From the NCBI GenBank assembly GCA_964036275.1, contig OZ038440.1:7353690-7417689 (forward strand): 64,000 bases of DNA, read 5' to 3'. Under the pieces are notes generated by a model. The model worked only from the letters and a program-made list of their open reading frames with translations. It ran no database searches and was not told where the DNA came from. The stretch is from Litoditis marina (lineage: Eukaryota > Nematoda > Chromadorea > Rhabditida > Rhabditidae). The translations under genes and the position numbers were made by a program. Numbering within the stretch: the stretch's first letter is position 1; each line of letters starts with the position of its first letter. Of this stretch, positions 46,151 through 59,074 are shown piece after piece.

Positions 46151-48447
46151 AGAGAGAGAATCCTAACGAGAACTGTCGCGCTCTATGTTAAGGAGAAGTT
46201 TCGCGCTCTTTGTTGAGGAGAAATCCGGCGCTCTATGTAAAAAAAAGTTCAGCGCTCTATGTTAGGGAGAAGTCTCGCGCTCTATGTTAGGGAAAAGTTT
46301 TGCGCTCTATGCTGCGACATCCCGCGCTCTATGTTAAGGAGAAGTTCCGCGCTCTATGTTAGATAGAAGTCTCGCGCTCTATGTTAAGACATCCCGCGCT
46401 CTATGTTAAGGAGAAGTTCCGCGCTCTATGTTAGGAAGAAGTTCCGCGCTCTATGTTAAGGAGAAGTTCCGCGCTCTATGCTAGGAAAAAGTTCCTATGT
46501 TAGGGAGAAGTTCCGCGCTCTATGCTGAGACATCCCGCGCTCTATGTTAAGTAGAAGTTCCGCGCTCTATGTTAGGGAGAAGTTCCGCGCTCTATGCTGA
46601 GACATCCCGCGCTCTATGTTAAGTAGAAGTTCCGCGCTCTATGTTAGGAAGAAGTTCTGCGCTCTATGTTAAGGAGAAGTTCCGCGCTCTATGTTAGGAA
46701 GAAGTTCCGCGCTCTATGTTAGGGAGAAGTTCCGCGCTCTATGCTGAGACATCCCGCGCTCTATGTTAAGGAGAGGTTCCGCGCTCTATGTTAGGGAGAA
46801 GTTCCGCGCTCTATGCTGAGACATCCCGCGCTCTATGTTAAGTAGAAGTTCCGCGCTCTATGTTAGGAAGAAGTTCCGCGCTCTATGTTAAGGAGAAGTT
46901 CCGCGCTCTATGTTAGGGAGAAGTTCCGCGCTCTATGCTGAGACATCCCGCGCTCTATGTTAAGGAGAAGTTCCGCGCTCTATGTTAGGAAGAAGTTCCG
47001 CGCTCTATGTTAAGGAGAAGTTCCGCGCTCTATGTTAGGAAAAAGTTCCTATGTTAGGGAGAAGTTCCGCGCTCTATGTTGAGACATCCCGCGCTCTATG
47101 TTAAGTAGAAGTTCCGCGCTCTATGTTAGGGAGAAGCTCCGCGCTCTATGCTGAGACATTCCGCGCTCTATGTTAAGTAGAAGTTCCGCGCTCTATGTTA
47201 GGAAGAAGTTCTGCGCTCTATGTTAAGGAGAAGTTCCGCGCTCTATGTTAGGGAGAAGTCTCGCGCTCTATGTTAGGGAGAAGTTCCGCGCTCTATGCTG
47301 AGACATCCCACGCTCTATGTTAAGTAGAAGTTCCGCGCTCTATGTTAGGGAAAAGTTTCGCGCTCTATGCTGCGACATCCCGCGCTCTATGTTAAGGAGA
47401 AGTTCCGCGCTTTATGTTAGATAGAAGTCTCGCGCTCCATGTTAAGACATGCCGCGCTCTATGTTAAGGAGAAGTTCCGCGCTCTATGTTAGGGAGAGAT
47501 CTCGCGCTATAGGTTAGAAGAGGACTCGCGCTCTACGTTAGGAAGAGTGCTCGCGCTCTATGCTGCGACATCCCGCGCTCTATGTTAAGGAGAAGTTCCG
47601 CGCTCTATGTTAGATAGAAGTCTCGCGCTCCATGTTAAGACATCCCGCGCTCTATGTTAAGTAGAAGTTCCGCGCTCTATGTTAGGGAGAGATCTTGCGC
47701 TATAAGTTAGAAAGAGGACTCCCGCTCTATGTTAGGGAGAGTGCTCGCGCTCTAAGTTAGATAGAGGACTCGCGCTCTGTTAGGGAGAGTGCTCGCGCTC
47801 TTTGTTGGAGAGAGGAGTCGCGCTCTATGTTAGTGAGAAGACTCGCACTCTATGTTGAAGAGAGGTTTTGCTATTGAGGACATTTTTCGTGCTCGGTGTT
47901 GAGGAGAGCTTCGGCGGTCCATGTTCAGAAAAAATAGGGCCAGGAAGCTCTCGCCAGCCCGGAACAAAAACAAGGGAGGCGGAGGCGGCTTTAGCCGCCG
48001 GCGACCTACCTTGTGGTTGAATAAAACATTAGGAAAAGTGGACTAACTCAGTAACTAAGTAGATAACTTAGGTGGTTAGGTGGTAAAAATGTAAGAGAAG
48101 TGAACATACTCGGGTTCCCACTCCGGCGGCTGGCAGACACAGAACTGACCCATCAGGCTGTCACAGTTCATGAGAATGGTACCAGCTTCGACGGGGGAGA
48201 TACGACCGGCCCACCAACTGAAGAAAGAGAATTGAGAAATGTTCATAGACCCCGGGAAGAGAAGAAAGATAGAAGGAGAGAGAGAGAAAGAGCGTGAGTG
48301 AGAAGGAGATAGAGGAAGAGCGGAAAGAGGGTGTGAATGACACATAGAGATTGAGAAGAGAGAGAATCATAGAGAATGGGGAGAGTAGACAGAACTTAGT
48401 TGAGAGAAATAGAAAGAAAGAGAGGGGGGAAGAGAGAGAGAGAGAGG

Positions 48448-48483
<36 letters not shown>

Positions 48484-50125
48484 GAGAGAGGTCCTCACCG
48501 TGCTTTGTCCAAATGAGCGGCGTACTTGAAACGACGAGCAATGTCCTTGTCGATTTCATCCATCAGACTACTGGAAAAGGAGAAGAATTATGGAATTAAA
48601 TGAAATGTTCAGGAAGAAATTGTTCATTTTCTCGTTTTGTGCAGAAATTGGCCAGGTTAAAGTTTGGGGCTAGAGATCTCCGGGCCCTTTAAGCGAGCCT
48701 ATACGTTGTGTGTTTGCTGTATTCCGCTGTATTTGTAGTTTGATCTAGTTGTTCCCGGTCTAAACTCGTGAATTATGGCGTTTTCTGAGATCCAACTACA
48801 GCGAATATTCGATCAATTCATCCGAAAACGGTACCTCTCTGGTTTCGGCTCGAGATAAGCAATTGGGACAGGTCCATCTTCGGTTTGCACCAAGTCCTTC
48901 ACGTCTCCAGCTGCGGTGGTCAGTCTGAATTGAGAATCTATTAAACAATATTTTTCCCGGTAGGGCGGTAGTGCAGAGAAGAAAATTAATATGGAAGACC
49001 TGCTCAAGAGAAATAGAACTAGATAATCACAGTTTTCGTTCCAACCAACAAAGCTAATTAGCATACGGTTGACAATTGACATGATTAGTCTGTTCTAAGG
49101 CGCGCGCAACGTTATGTTAATGTACCCCGAGATATCTAAACTGGCTTTCCTTACAGTTCCACTCCAATAGAGTTGAACATCCTATTCTATATTTCGCTTA
49201 CTCCGTATGTGACTTTGTGAGTTGAGTGATAGGTAATATGGACAACGGAATATTCCTGCACACGCCTAAAACAAATAAGGAACAAACAAAACAGAAGCTC
49301 AAAATGTTCAATATGAAATATCCTCACGCTGGTACGACGGAGTTCACAGTGATAACGGTATTCGCAGTCGAGATTTTCTTCAGACCAGGTTTATTCAGGG
49401 GCCAACGAACCTGCAAACACAGTAATTAGAAAGCAATAAATGTATACAACATTCTATCAAAACTGCTCTTAATCTTAACCACCACAAACTTCGGAAACTA
49501 AAACTTAAAAGTTAACTATTTACTATTTTCTATTTCTCGTTGGTTGTGCAGCTTTGTAGTTCTGAGTACGTATGCTAGATGATCCCGGCACCTCCATCCC
49601 ATCCTGCGTCTCTCGCTCTCACTGTTCTTGTCTCTTACATCCCGGCGGGATGTAAGAGCAAAGAAATAGCGTATGTTTGGGGAGACGCAGGATGAGATGA
49701 AGGTGCCGGGATCTTCTAGCATACGTACTCTGGAGAGAAGAACAAAGAAAAGCGCACAGGGAAGAGAAACGTTAGCGAATAAGAGCTCAAACAGCTGGGT
49801 ATTACCATATGGTTTGGTTAGAATTCTGCAAAAACAATAAATACTATCAATCATGAGTTGCACAGCTCTCATAGTATACAAACCGTACACAGTTTGCCAT
49901 AAGTTATAAAGTATAATCAGTAGTGTCTAGGTTCTACGATATATTGGTGAGAAAGGGGATGAAATCTATGATTAAATGAAATTCTTCGTCAATTCTTGGT
50001 CTCAATCCTAACGAAACTACTGTACCAACCTTCCACTGTCTGTCTTCTAACTGTACTTCTTGGGGGTTCCCATATGCATCCTCTGAGTTGGCGGAAGGCT
50101 CCTTGTTCTTCGATTTGGATGGCAT
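40508..50125 (-). CDS. SH3-like/SH2/pseudokinase protein, copy B
   Basis: Exons 5' to 3': 50030-50125, 49328-49410, 48835-48924, 48499-48570, 48110-48217, 45417-45540, 45038-45123, 44795-44865, 44428-44529, 44063-44147, 43661-43807, 43355-43423, 43173-43242, 42744-42866, 42320-42466, 41988-42110, 41772-41833, 41371-41479, 41029-41103, 40774-40851, 40508-40552. Lengths and phases equal those of copy A, giving 654 codons. Substitutions relative to A are few (for example Ala to Val in exon 1, Gly to Ala before the VVIR strand). The same catalytic and SH2 losses are present. An optional 27-nt exon at 49155-49181 keeps the frame. One acceptor (before 44865) is GAG rather than CAG. The intron between 48110 and 45540 holds a 2.2-kb Helitron. 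Confidence 0.85.
45811..48013 (+). mobile_element. Non-autonomous Helitron, 2.2 kb, in an intron of copy B
   Basis: Starts TCCACTAGTATAAAAGGC after host A and ends GGCGGCTTTAGCCGCC, 10 nt, CTTG before host T. Copy A has the uninterrupted site (CATAGTTTTCTGGTTG, about 14111). The 5' 200 bp differ from the Helitron at 16480-18182, but the 3' end and the 25-bp minisatellite are shared. Contains (GA)n at 46045-46146. A 127-codon frame at its start degenerates into a Glu-Arg repeat from the (GA)n and is not treated as a gene. Confidence 0.85.
46190..47880. repeat. Expanded 25-bp minisatellite inside the copy B Helitron
   Basis: About 65-70 units of the type GCGCTCTATGTTAAGGAGAA plus GTTCC, the reverse complement of the unit at 16640. 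Short 18-20-bp variants (CTGAGACATCCC type) recur at regular places, giving higher-order units of roughly 3-5 monomers. Confidence 0.9.
49567..49727. repeat. Foldback element in intron 1, copy B
   Basis: Same element as at 115-275 and 15615-15775; copy C has it at 62495-62655. Confidence 0.8.
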
Positions 50126-51184
50126 TCGGCCTTCTTTGGCGGTCGACGAGCGAAGAATGAAGAAAAACTGAACGGATTCAGTAGCTGACGTGGACGGAGA
50201 CGCGTTTATCCCGGTAAACAGTTCCTGTCAGACCTACGTGTTAGACGTTTTCCTCGTTTTTCTGGTTTTCTTCGATTTGTCAGGTAGGCAGTTTCAACGT
50301 GGCAAACAGGAATGTGGAAAACGAGGGAAAACGAGTTTTCAGATAATGAGAACTGGACTATTCGATTGAAGAGTGTATGAAAACAGTTTTTTTTTCTCTA
50401 AAACAACAGCGAAATATGTTTCAGTTTGCAGTTACTGTTCCAACCGTTTTTTGTCTGTTCTGCTGTGCTTGTAGTTCGAACTGAATTTCAGAACCAAAGT
50501 ACAGCCCATACTTGATAGCCCATACTTTTTGACCTATGTGAGTATTTTATTTTGAGAAACGAAATATTCTAAACACAATAATTCATGCCAACAGCAGGTA
50601 TTTTGAAAAATGAGTCTTGGCATTCGGCCTTCTTTGGCGGTCGACGAGCGAAGAATGAAGAAAAACTGAACGGATTTAGTAGCTGACGTGGACGGAGACG
50701 CGTTTATCCCGGTAAACAGTTCCTGTCAGACCTACGTGTTAGACGTTTTCCTCGTTTTTCTCGTTTTTCTTCGATTTGTCAGGTAGGCAGTTTCAACGTG
50801 GTTAACAGGTATGTGGAAAACGAGGAAAAACGAGTTTTTAGACAATGCGAACTGATCTACTCGATTGAAGAGAGTATCGAATAGCTTTCTGATCTAAAAC
50901 AACAGCAAAATATGTTACAGTTTGAAGTTAATGTTTTAACTGTTAATTTTGTCCGTTCTGTAGTGCTTGTAGTTTTATATAAATCATGACAACAGCAGCT
51001 GTTTTGAAACATTTGAACGAGTGTTCAACTCTTGCGTATATTGTACAATTGTCCCTTGAGCCAAATTAGGTTGGAATTCGACCCGTAGTACAATCACCCC
51101 CCACCCCCATAGGGGGTGATTGTACAACGTCCATCTTAACTGCAGGTTTGGATTGAATGGGGGGGGGGGCGATTGTCTTACTTT
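50126..51184 (-). promoter_or_regulatory. Duplicated 5' flank of copy B
   Basis: The block directly upstream of the start codon (50119-50343) recurs at 50618-50837 with a few substitutions, including the CGTTTTCCTCGTTTTTC inverted-repeat arms. The second block carries a stray ATG with no coding exon. Copy A has only one block. If the block contains the promoter, B and C carry two. Confidence 0.5.
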
Positions 51185-53040
51185 CTGTTTTGTTGTTTGG
51201 TTGCTTAGATGAAAATGAAACCCATAACCCATGATCATGATTTTCAATCAATTGCTGTTGACAACAAGGAGGGCGCTCACGTATGGGATGCAAGTCCCTT
51301 ATTTTTTGTTGCTTTCTTCCAAAAATCACTAACAGTCCATCTTATACTTTATATGATGTTATATATGGAAGGATCAGATCTTTGAAGGAAGCGAGTTTAT
51401 TAAACTATGGTCCCACTAGTTGGACAGGTCTTTTTCTATAATAATGGTCTCTAAAATGGATGAACCACAAAAATTAGCGCAGTTGTTATTTTATTTGCTA
51501 CTCATCGGTTTTGAGCATACTGCTATAATGCGGAAACTACGCTTCTGTTAACCGTACTGGATGGCCATATCCGTAGACTACGTATACGTAGTGCGTATTT
51601 CAACAAATTTCGTGCTTCCGCTGTCATTATCGATAAATAACATATCATTTACTTTTCTAGGATCTGCTTTATCGGGCAGTGGAGCCCGAAAGATTCTCAC
51701 TTCTATCGAGAAGAGGAATGGTGAAGCAAAACTCACGCATTTTTCACATTGAACGTCGACTAGGATGATCGGCAGACCAGGATCGATCACATACGTATGT
51801 CACTTGGTTCGAACTTCGAACGTTGTATATCTTCTTTGTCACTTGTTCGTTGATTGATTCCATACTTGTATTTGTGATAACAAACCGAATTAACTGGCGG
51901 AAAGGCGAAATCTAGTTTCTGGGTAATCAGTTGAATACTTTCTATTAACAACTATATCTTACAAAAACGAAAACAACATATTACCAGGTGATTCCCACAG
52001 AAATGCTTGCTGGCTAACCCGGTTTGAGGTTTTATAACTTTGATCAATACAAATTCTTATTTAGTCACTTGTGTTGTGTGTCCGTATACCTCACAAATTT
52101 ATGCATGGTCCAGTGAAGGTGTCCGAATAGTAAGAGATTTTCGAAAAGCGGACAACTTTTTCGCAAAAAAAGTCTATTCTCATTGCAAAATTATCCATTT
52201 TTCCGTGTTAAAATCTGATAACGAACTACTATGTGTCGAATAGTCAGAGTCGGACCTTACTGGTGTGTGAATCTATGCTATTCTTCGAAACTGAACATTG
52301 TATGTTTTTCAATAACAAAATGGGTAATTTTGGAAGTAGTAAGAACCGACTGGTATTTTACTGCTACGTTATTACTGTTATGTATTTGCCAGATTGATTC
52401 ATAACTACTTTTATTTTTCTTAGACACGGCTCCTAATAATTTTATTAGATCAGAAGATCAAAATGTCTTGAATGCTTTCCCGTTCTTCTTGGCTATGAAC
52501 CGTGCACATATTGTTGTATTTTCCCTTTCATTTCTCTAGGATGTTTTATGTTATAACAAGTTCAAGTGTTTATATATTATTTTACTCCCATCACATAAGG
52601 ACTCATGTTTATTGGATAGAGGACATTTTGAAATGTGCTTTTTGCCTTATTCTTAATATGTTAGACAGTTCTGATAAGTTTGTAGTTTGCATACATATTT
52701 CAATTTCATTTGTGTTATCATTATCATTAAGTTTTTGTTCCGTTTTCAAGATTGTATAGTGTAGTTTTTAATTATATGCATAATATATTATAAAACAAGG
52801 TGATTTATTCTCCATGAATAAATAAATAATTATATAATTATTCGTGTTGTGTCGTTTATGGTGAGGTTTCAATATTGAATAGGAGTGAAAATCGAGAACG
52901 AGCGTTTTGTCACGGCCCCATCCGCCTAGTGACATTGTCGGGCAGACTCGCGAGACGGAACTCACAATGTCGTTGCCGTCTCGCGAGTCTGCCCGACAAT
53001 GTCACTAGGCGGATGGGGCCGTGACACGTTTTGGTCATAG
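51185..53040. mobile_element. Right-hand fragment of the palindrome-ended element, unit 2
   Basis: Identical to 38268-40123. The left end is missing because the duplication breakpoint lies inside the element. Keeps the 51-bp-arm palindrome at 52908-53026. Confidence 0.85.
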
Positions 53041-53425
53041 TTTGCTACGTTCTTTCTACTTATACGTAGCTTATGTCAGCTTCAAGTCTTTCTTTGAATA
53101 ACCATTAACCACAACTTTCTAAACCACAATATTCAAAACAAAACATTGTCTTCAAAATATAGTGAATAATTTTGGAAACTGTATTAGTTTTTTTGATTGT
53201 CCTAGTTTGTTTTCGTTCCGACTGTACAATGTTTTCTTCGTTTCAATAATTTTCTATTTAACGTGTCTTGTAAGACGTGGAATTCATAGACAAAAACCAC
53301 CAATTGAATAATGTTCATGCAACGATTTAGAAATACAATCAGCTGCGAACATGGAACGAAACAAAGGAATTCTCATAGAAAAAAAAACTATCACAAAATT
53401 TAGAAAACCGAACAGTCTAATTGTA

Positions 53426-56400
53426 TTACTTCTGTTTCTTCTTAGCAGCCACTTCGGCCTCCTTTCTCTCCTGAAAATGTAATTAATTGAAAATGAAAAA
53501 CTGAACAAATTTATTAATAGACTGAACAAAACGGAACAGGGTTCTTCTTTCTCAGTGATGATAAAAAAAATGCAGAAAAAAACATGTTTGTTCTCTCACA
53601 TACTAATATGTGTACAAATTTGGAATCAGAATGTACATACATTCTGTTTATAATTTTTTTTAAGACTAGTGGCCACTTCCCTTTCACCAACCTTTCTGTC
53701 AATCAGCTTTCCTCTCTTGAACTTGTGGACGAAATTTTCCGGCGCTTGAGCGATGTATTCAGAGATGACCTGAAGAGGAATGTGTTTTAAAAGAGTCGTG
53801 GGAGTCACATATGGAAGACTAAAATAAATTTTTAGAAAATGAGGAAAGAGCTAAAGAGAAAAGGATATGAATAAAACAATCAAAAGTAGAGGGCAGAAAG
53901 AGAGAGCTAAAAAGGCAATGGAAATTCGAAAAATGTAAGTACAAACCGTATCTGGACTGAGAGTGTAGTCGAACAGCAGAGCGCGGAAGAACGAGAACAA
54001 GTGATCGAACGTGGGACGTGTCTGCAAAATGTTATGCTTAAATACATAAATAATCTAACAATTTCGAATGGTAGTATAACTTAGTTTTGAAAATTCGAAA
54101 CGGAGTTAATTGAATATAAATTTCCTTCAACCTTCGATGATAATCTAAACAATCTAATATAATCTCGGAGATTATTTTTTTTCCCCTGAAATTTTGTTAT
54201 GATATTTTGCAGAGATTGGAACTACAACACTGACAAAACCACAATTTTCCCTAGAAAATCCACCAAACTACAAGATAAATGATTGTACCTCCGGTTCGCT
54301 GCTCATGCAACGTTGGATGACGTCATCCATGAAGGTCTCCAGCTCCTCCGGCTCCACTGTCTGCATTTTCAAACCTTGATTGAAGAATCGAAGCAGTCTG
54401 AAAATATATCATCAACAAACAAAACTAATTACTATTTAGCCGATATTTACATTATCTCTCAAATGTTCCATCTTATCTTATTTTATTCATCTATCTTCAT
54501 TTCATCTGATATAAACTCTTTCAAGAAACTACCAATGATCTCTACAACACGGTCAAAGTTACGTACACCGTGTGAAACTTTTAAATGGCCCAGAATCGAC
54601 GAAACTAGTTACAACCAGAGAGGAACAAAAACGACAACTACAACTAAATAACATGACCGAAACACAGTTTAACAATAGTTTAAACTCACTCCATTGGTCC
54701 CTCGAGCAGCGGATTCTCATATGCGTACGGAGTGGTCCCCATGTGCATGATCTGGAAGTATACCAGTGAAGTTTGTCAGACAAACATTCGGCTGTCGGAA
54801 AACGTCATTTTCCCAAACAAATCATCAAGCTTGTATATATCAACTAGTCGTTTGCGAACACTTTTCCTTGTGAGTGTAACATGAAAAAAATACTACATAA
54901 CAGACCTCAAACATGACACAGCCAAATGCCCAAATGTCGGTGAGAATGTCGAAGCATCGGTACATGATACATTCGGGGGCCCACCACGGCCAATCCAACT
55001 CATTTAGGTCGACAAAGTCCACGTTTTCCTGAAACACGTCAAATTGATGAAATTTTCTATAAAATGATTAAGTTCTACGTTACTTCAAAGCTAGCGTATG
55101 CGGTGTACGTTGTCCTGTGTCAGTCGGTTTGTACTTTGATGCCGCAGCTTTTAAGTCGACATTCGTGAATTATCTCGTAAATCGAGATCAAACTACAACC
55201 AATGGTAATAGTAAAATGGTAAAATCAAACCGCTCACCTTGTGCAGAAAGTGGTACGGGACCATGAAATCGGTTATTTTGATTGTCAGATGACAGGGGAA
55301 TTCCTTCTGAACAATCACATTCGATCCGCGCAAGTGGCGATGACACAAGAGGTTGCCCTCGAGGAATCGCATGCCAGCCGCTATCTGAAAAAAAGAAACG
55401 TCGATCTATTCAAATGATTTTATATTTCTATAACTTTCCCCAGTTTCACTCACAATAAAATAAAGTTTATAGCAGATCTAATGGTGTGGACTAAAAACAG
55501 CGAGATCAAATCACAAACACGTCGTCCACGTACCAAACAAACTTTCAGAGAACATGAACGTTCACACGTTGAAAAAAAACTGAATTTCTCTATGGAATTA
55601 CACTGTCGAGAGAGATGCAAGTACTCAAAGTCTGCGTAGAAATGGCAAAGACTATACCAACCTGGTACATGATCTCGTATTTTGTTCTCGGCGAGACGAA
55701 GTTATCGTCATATCTTCTTTTCTGCAGCAGTCGATCCAAGGGAAGACCAACCACCGCCTCGTATGCAATCCATTTGTCCATCAGCTGAAAAACGGGTGAA
55801 AAGGTTATTTGAATGCAAATTAGGGTGGTTAAAGTCGAACACGAAACTCGACTCTAACTCGAACTTGAAAACTGAAATTTCCCAAAACTCGATTAACAAC
55901 CCTAATGCAAACTTTCCTAAATATAGCTCATTCAACGGTTCTTGGTTCGCTCTACTGATAAACCTGTACATACTTGCCTCTAACTTTGTTCTTTATACGC
56001 TCAAACATGCTGTATTTTCTGTTTTTGAGTTCAAAAACATGGAGTTGTAATAAGTAGAGTATAAGTTCATGTACAGAAAGATGGACTAACCTTATCCTGT
56101 CCAAAGGCGAAGATGCGAGAAATGTAGTTGTACCCACGCACACTGTTGATTTTCACATTTCTAGAAACAATACAATTTAAATACAACTTGAAAACCACGC
56201 GGTATCAAAGAAATAAAACGCTCAAAACAGTCCCGTGAAACGATAAAATAAATATAAACACAACCAACTGACCCTACATCAACCGGTTTGGACTTGGGAT
56301 CGAGGGACTTGTACTGTAGACCACTGAGTTTGTGGATGAGGCTGAAACAGATAATAAAGAGCATTCCTAATAGTAGTAGTATCTTACAGTCCGAGTAGAA

Positions 56401-58990
56401 GAAGAAGTTTAGAGTGGTACTTTACCCACATTGAGTGTGATCATGGGAAGAAAATTACCACTCTTGAGTTGTAGTTTGATTTTTGGCCACAAAGTAACGA
56501 GATCAAACTACAAATACAGACATCGATTTGCGCAAAATCTACGAAACTCATGATGCAATTTTGACGAAAAAAACATACGTCATATCCATGTCGAATCCCT
56601 CTTGGTTGTAGAGATTGGCTCGCATTTTTCTGATGACGACTGCGTTGTACTTTCCTTTGTCGAAGAAGTATCCACGGATGACCAATTCAGATGAATCCTT
56701 CTCAGAGAACGGATTCGTCCATTTTCTGGAAAATCTCGGATAAGTTTCAATTACATGCAAAGCTCGCGAGCGAACGTTCCTTACACATAACAAATTGTAA
56801 GCATGTGATGATACAAGGAGATAAAATAGTCACTAGCGTGGCACGTGACTATTTATAACAGTTCAAATCGCTGAAGGAAAGTCTTTACGGCCTAGTTATT
56901 AGTATCTACAACACATTATTCAATGTTCCATTAATTATCACATTTACACTTGAGCATTTGGTATTTCCCTAAATTGCTACCTGCCATAAAATTTGGACAT
57001 GTCGGTGTTGGTACTGAGAATGAGCGGCATACTGGGATGTTGATGTCCAGGACATTTTCCATTCACTGAAAAACAAAACACAAAATTTGTGAATAAAACA
57101 TAATCTGCTGACAACCTCAACTTTAACACTTTCTAGGAACAATTGAAAACTTCTACCAGGACATCTATGAAACCCCTCTAAACATAAACAATCCAGTGAA
57201 AACAGACAATCAATAGGCATGTGACGCTCTAATGACGCTACCTGTTTGAATACCTCGAGAAATAAAGTCTGCTTAGTTTGTAACATAGTGGTAATTCGGT
57301 TTCTAAACGAATAAACTTTAAAACTCCAAAAAATCAACGACTTACCGATAACCGGAAGTGGACCTCTGGCGGAATTCCGGTTCGCAATTGCTTCAACGGT
57401 CAGCAGCATTTTCAGTTGTTTCTTGCCCATGGTTGGCAGAAGATGATCTGGAAGAAGAACTTGAACAAAACCGTCATCAGTTCTATAAAAAATGTTCAGC
57501 AAAAAATATTCGGCGCGTTTTTACTGTAGCAACTGCGACGAGAGAGTGTGCAGATCAGAGAGATGCAGAGTGTCTCAGACTCTCTGCGGTCTTATGTCTT
57601 CTCAATTTTGTAGATTCTATTACCACAGAAAGGGCGCAAACAGCCATGAATAGATGATTTTCGCCAAGATATTATGTGAAAACTACAGCTAGTGAGAAAA
57701 TCCAAAACTCACGATGATAGTAGTCCAGCAGACATTCGATGCTGGAGAACTCGTTGCCCGGCGCCAACAGGAAACGTCCTTGTCTCAAAAAAACTAATTC
57801 CGTCAATGAAAAATATTAAACCAAAAAACCTTTGCTCAGCAACACGAAATCTCAGCAGATAAAATTCCGGGTTCAACTTGAATTTCCAAAAGACAAGTTA
57901 TGAGTTTTCACGTGAAGATTCCGAAAAGCAGAATTGGAATGAACTACAAACTGACGCAGATCGTTTGATCGTGAAGAAGATCACTGGACAGGGGGGACCT
58001 GGCGGGGGGTTAGGCAGAACGTCGTTCGTCAGTTCACGCTCCTGCAAACACGTTGTTGACAAACAGTGTTGAAATGGGTGAAAGTGTAGACAAACAGAAA
58101 ACAAGATCAGAGACAATGCATTCGTTGACAAACAGTATTGATTAAAATTCCATTCTAACTGATAGTTGAAATCATAATTCACTAGAAATTAATGAAAATG
58201 CTTTTTTCCTTCACCCACATGTAAATTCTTTCATCGGTCAGGTCAGGTCAGGTTTGGTGAATGTGTTTATCCCGTACAACTTGTTTGCTAACGTTCACAA
58301 CCTAACCACTGCACGCAATCCCCCCTTGTCTAACCTTGAACTTCTCTCCGAATCGTGCATTGAAGTACGCGGTCTCTCTCCATTCGTACATCATCTGCTG
58401 TTCATCTCCGGACATCGAGCGGACCGCCAGACAGAAAGGAGGCCACAGATTACCCGTTCTGGAAAACAAGACAATTCGACTATGATCAAAATGTGTAGTT
58501 TTTGTAGTTTAACTTGTCGTTGATTCAACAGCGTAAAACATCGCTTCGCTTTGAATGCATTCAAATCACGTCATGGACATAGCACAAATAAAAAGCTGGC
58601 CGTATTTGAAAGCTTGTCCAACAACCCCTCATCATAATTCTATTGCGGACTATCATTAAAAAGTTTTACAACTCAGCACACAACAGAAACAGATGCAAAA
58701 ACAGATTTCTGCAAAGGTCATAGTTTTATCCACTAGTATAAAAGGCTAGTTTGGTGTGTGTGTTTGTAACAATTTCAGTCGAAAAACCAATGGGGAAGAG
58801 TGAGGCAAATGGCGTGGAAAAACGTGAGCTAGCTGGATTTCATTTCTATTTTCGAGTGACTACAAATCGGTTGCAGCTGCAAATTGAAATGGGGAATAGA
58901 TTTACTCATTCTGAGTTAAACAAGAGATCGTTAACGTCACGTGAAATACACGCATCCTTAACAGAGAGAGAGAGAGAAAGAGAGAGGGAG

Positions 58991-59074
<84 letters not shown>

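Larger units (their letters stand above)
38268..51184. repeat. 12.92-kb segmental duplication, unit 1 (contains copy B)
   Basis: Repeats at +12,917 to +12,928 from 51185 onward. The offset changes only at an A run (about 40460), the (GA)n in the Helitron (+6) and the intronic (GA)n (+4), with an occasional single-base change (for example C to A near 40636). The left edge is inside the palindrome-ended element. The right edge is upstream of the kinase gene after CGATTGTCTTACTTT. Confidence 0.9.

Noticed and set aside
45833..46216. 127-codon plus-strand frame at the start of the Helitron, and its twin in copy C (58751-59140)
   Set aside because: Its second half is a Glu-Arg repeat from the (GA)n microsatellite. 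The first half matches nothing I know, and length varies with the microsatellite.
46190..47880. CRISPR-like regular repeats
   Set aside because: Units abut with no unique spacers, period 25 bp, inside a eukaryotic Helitron; this is a minisatellite.
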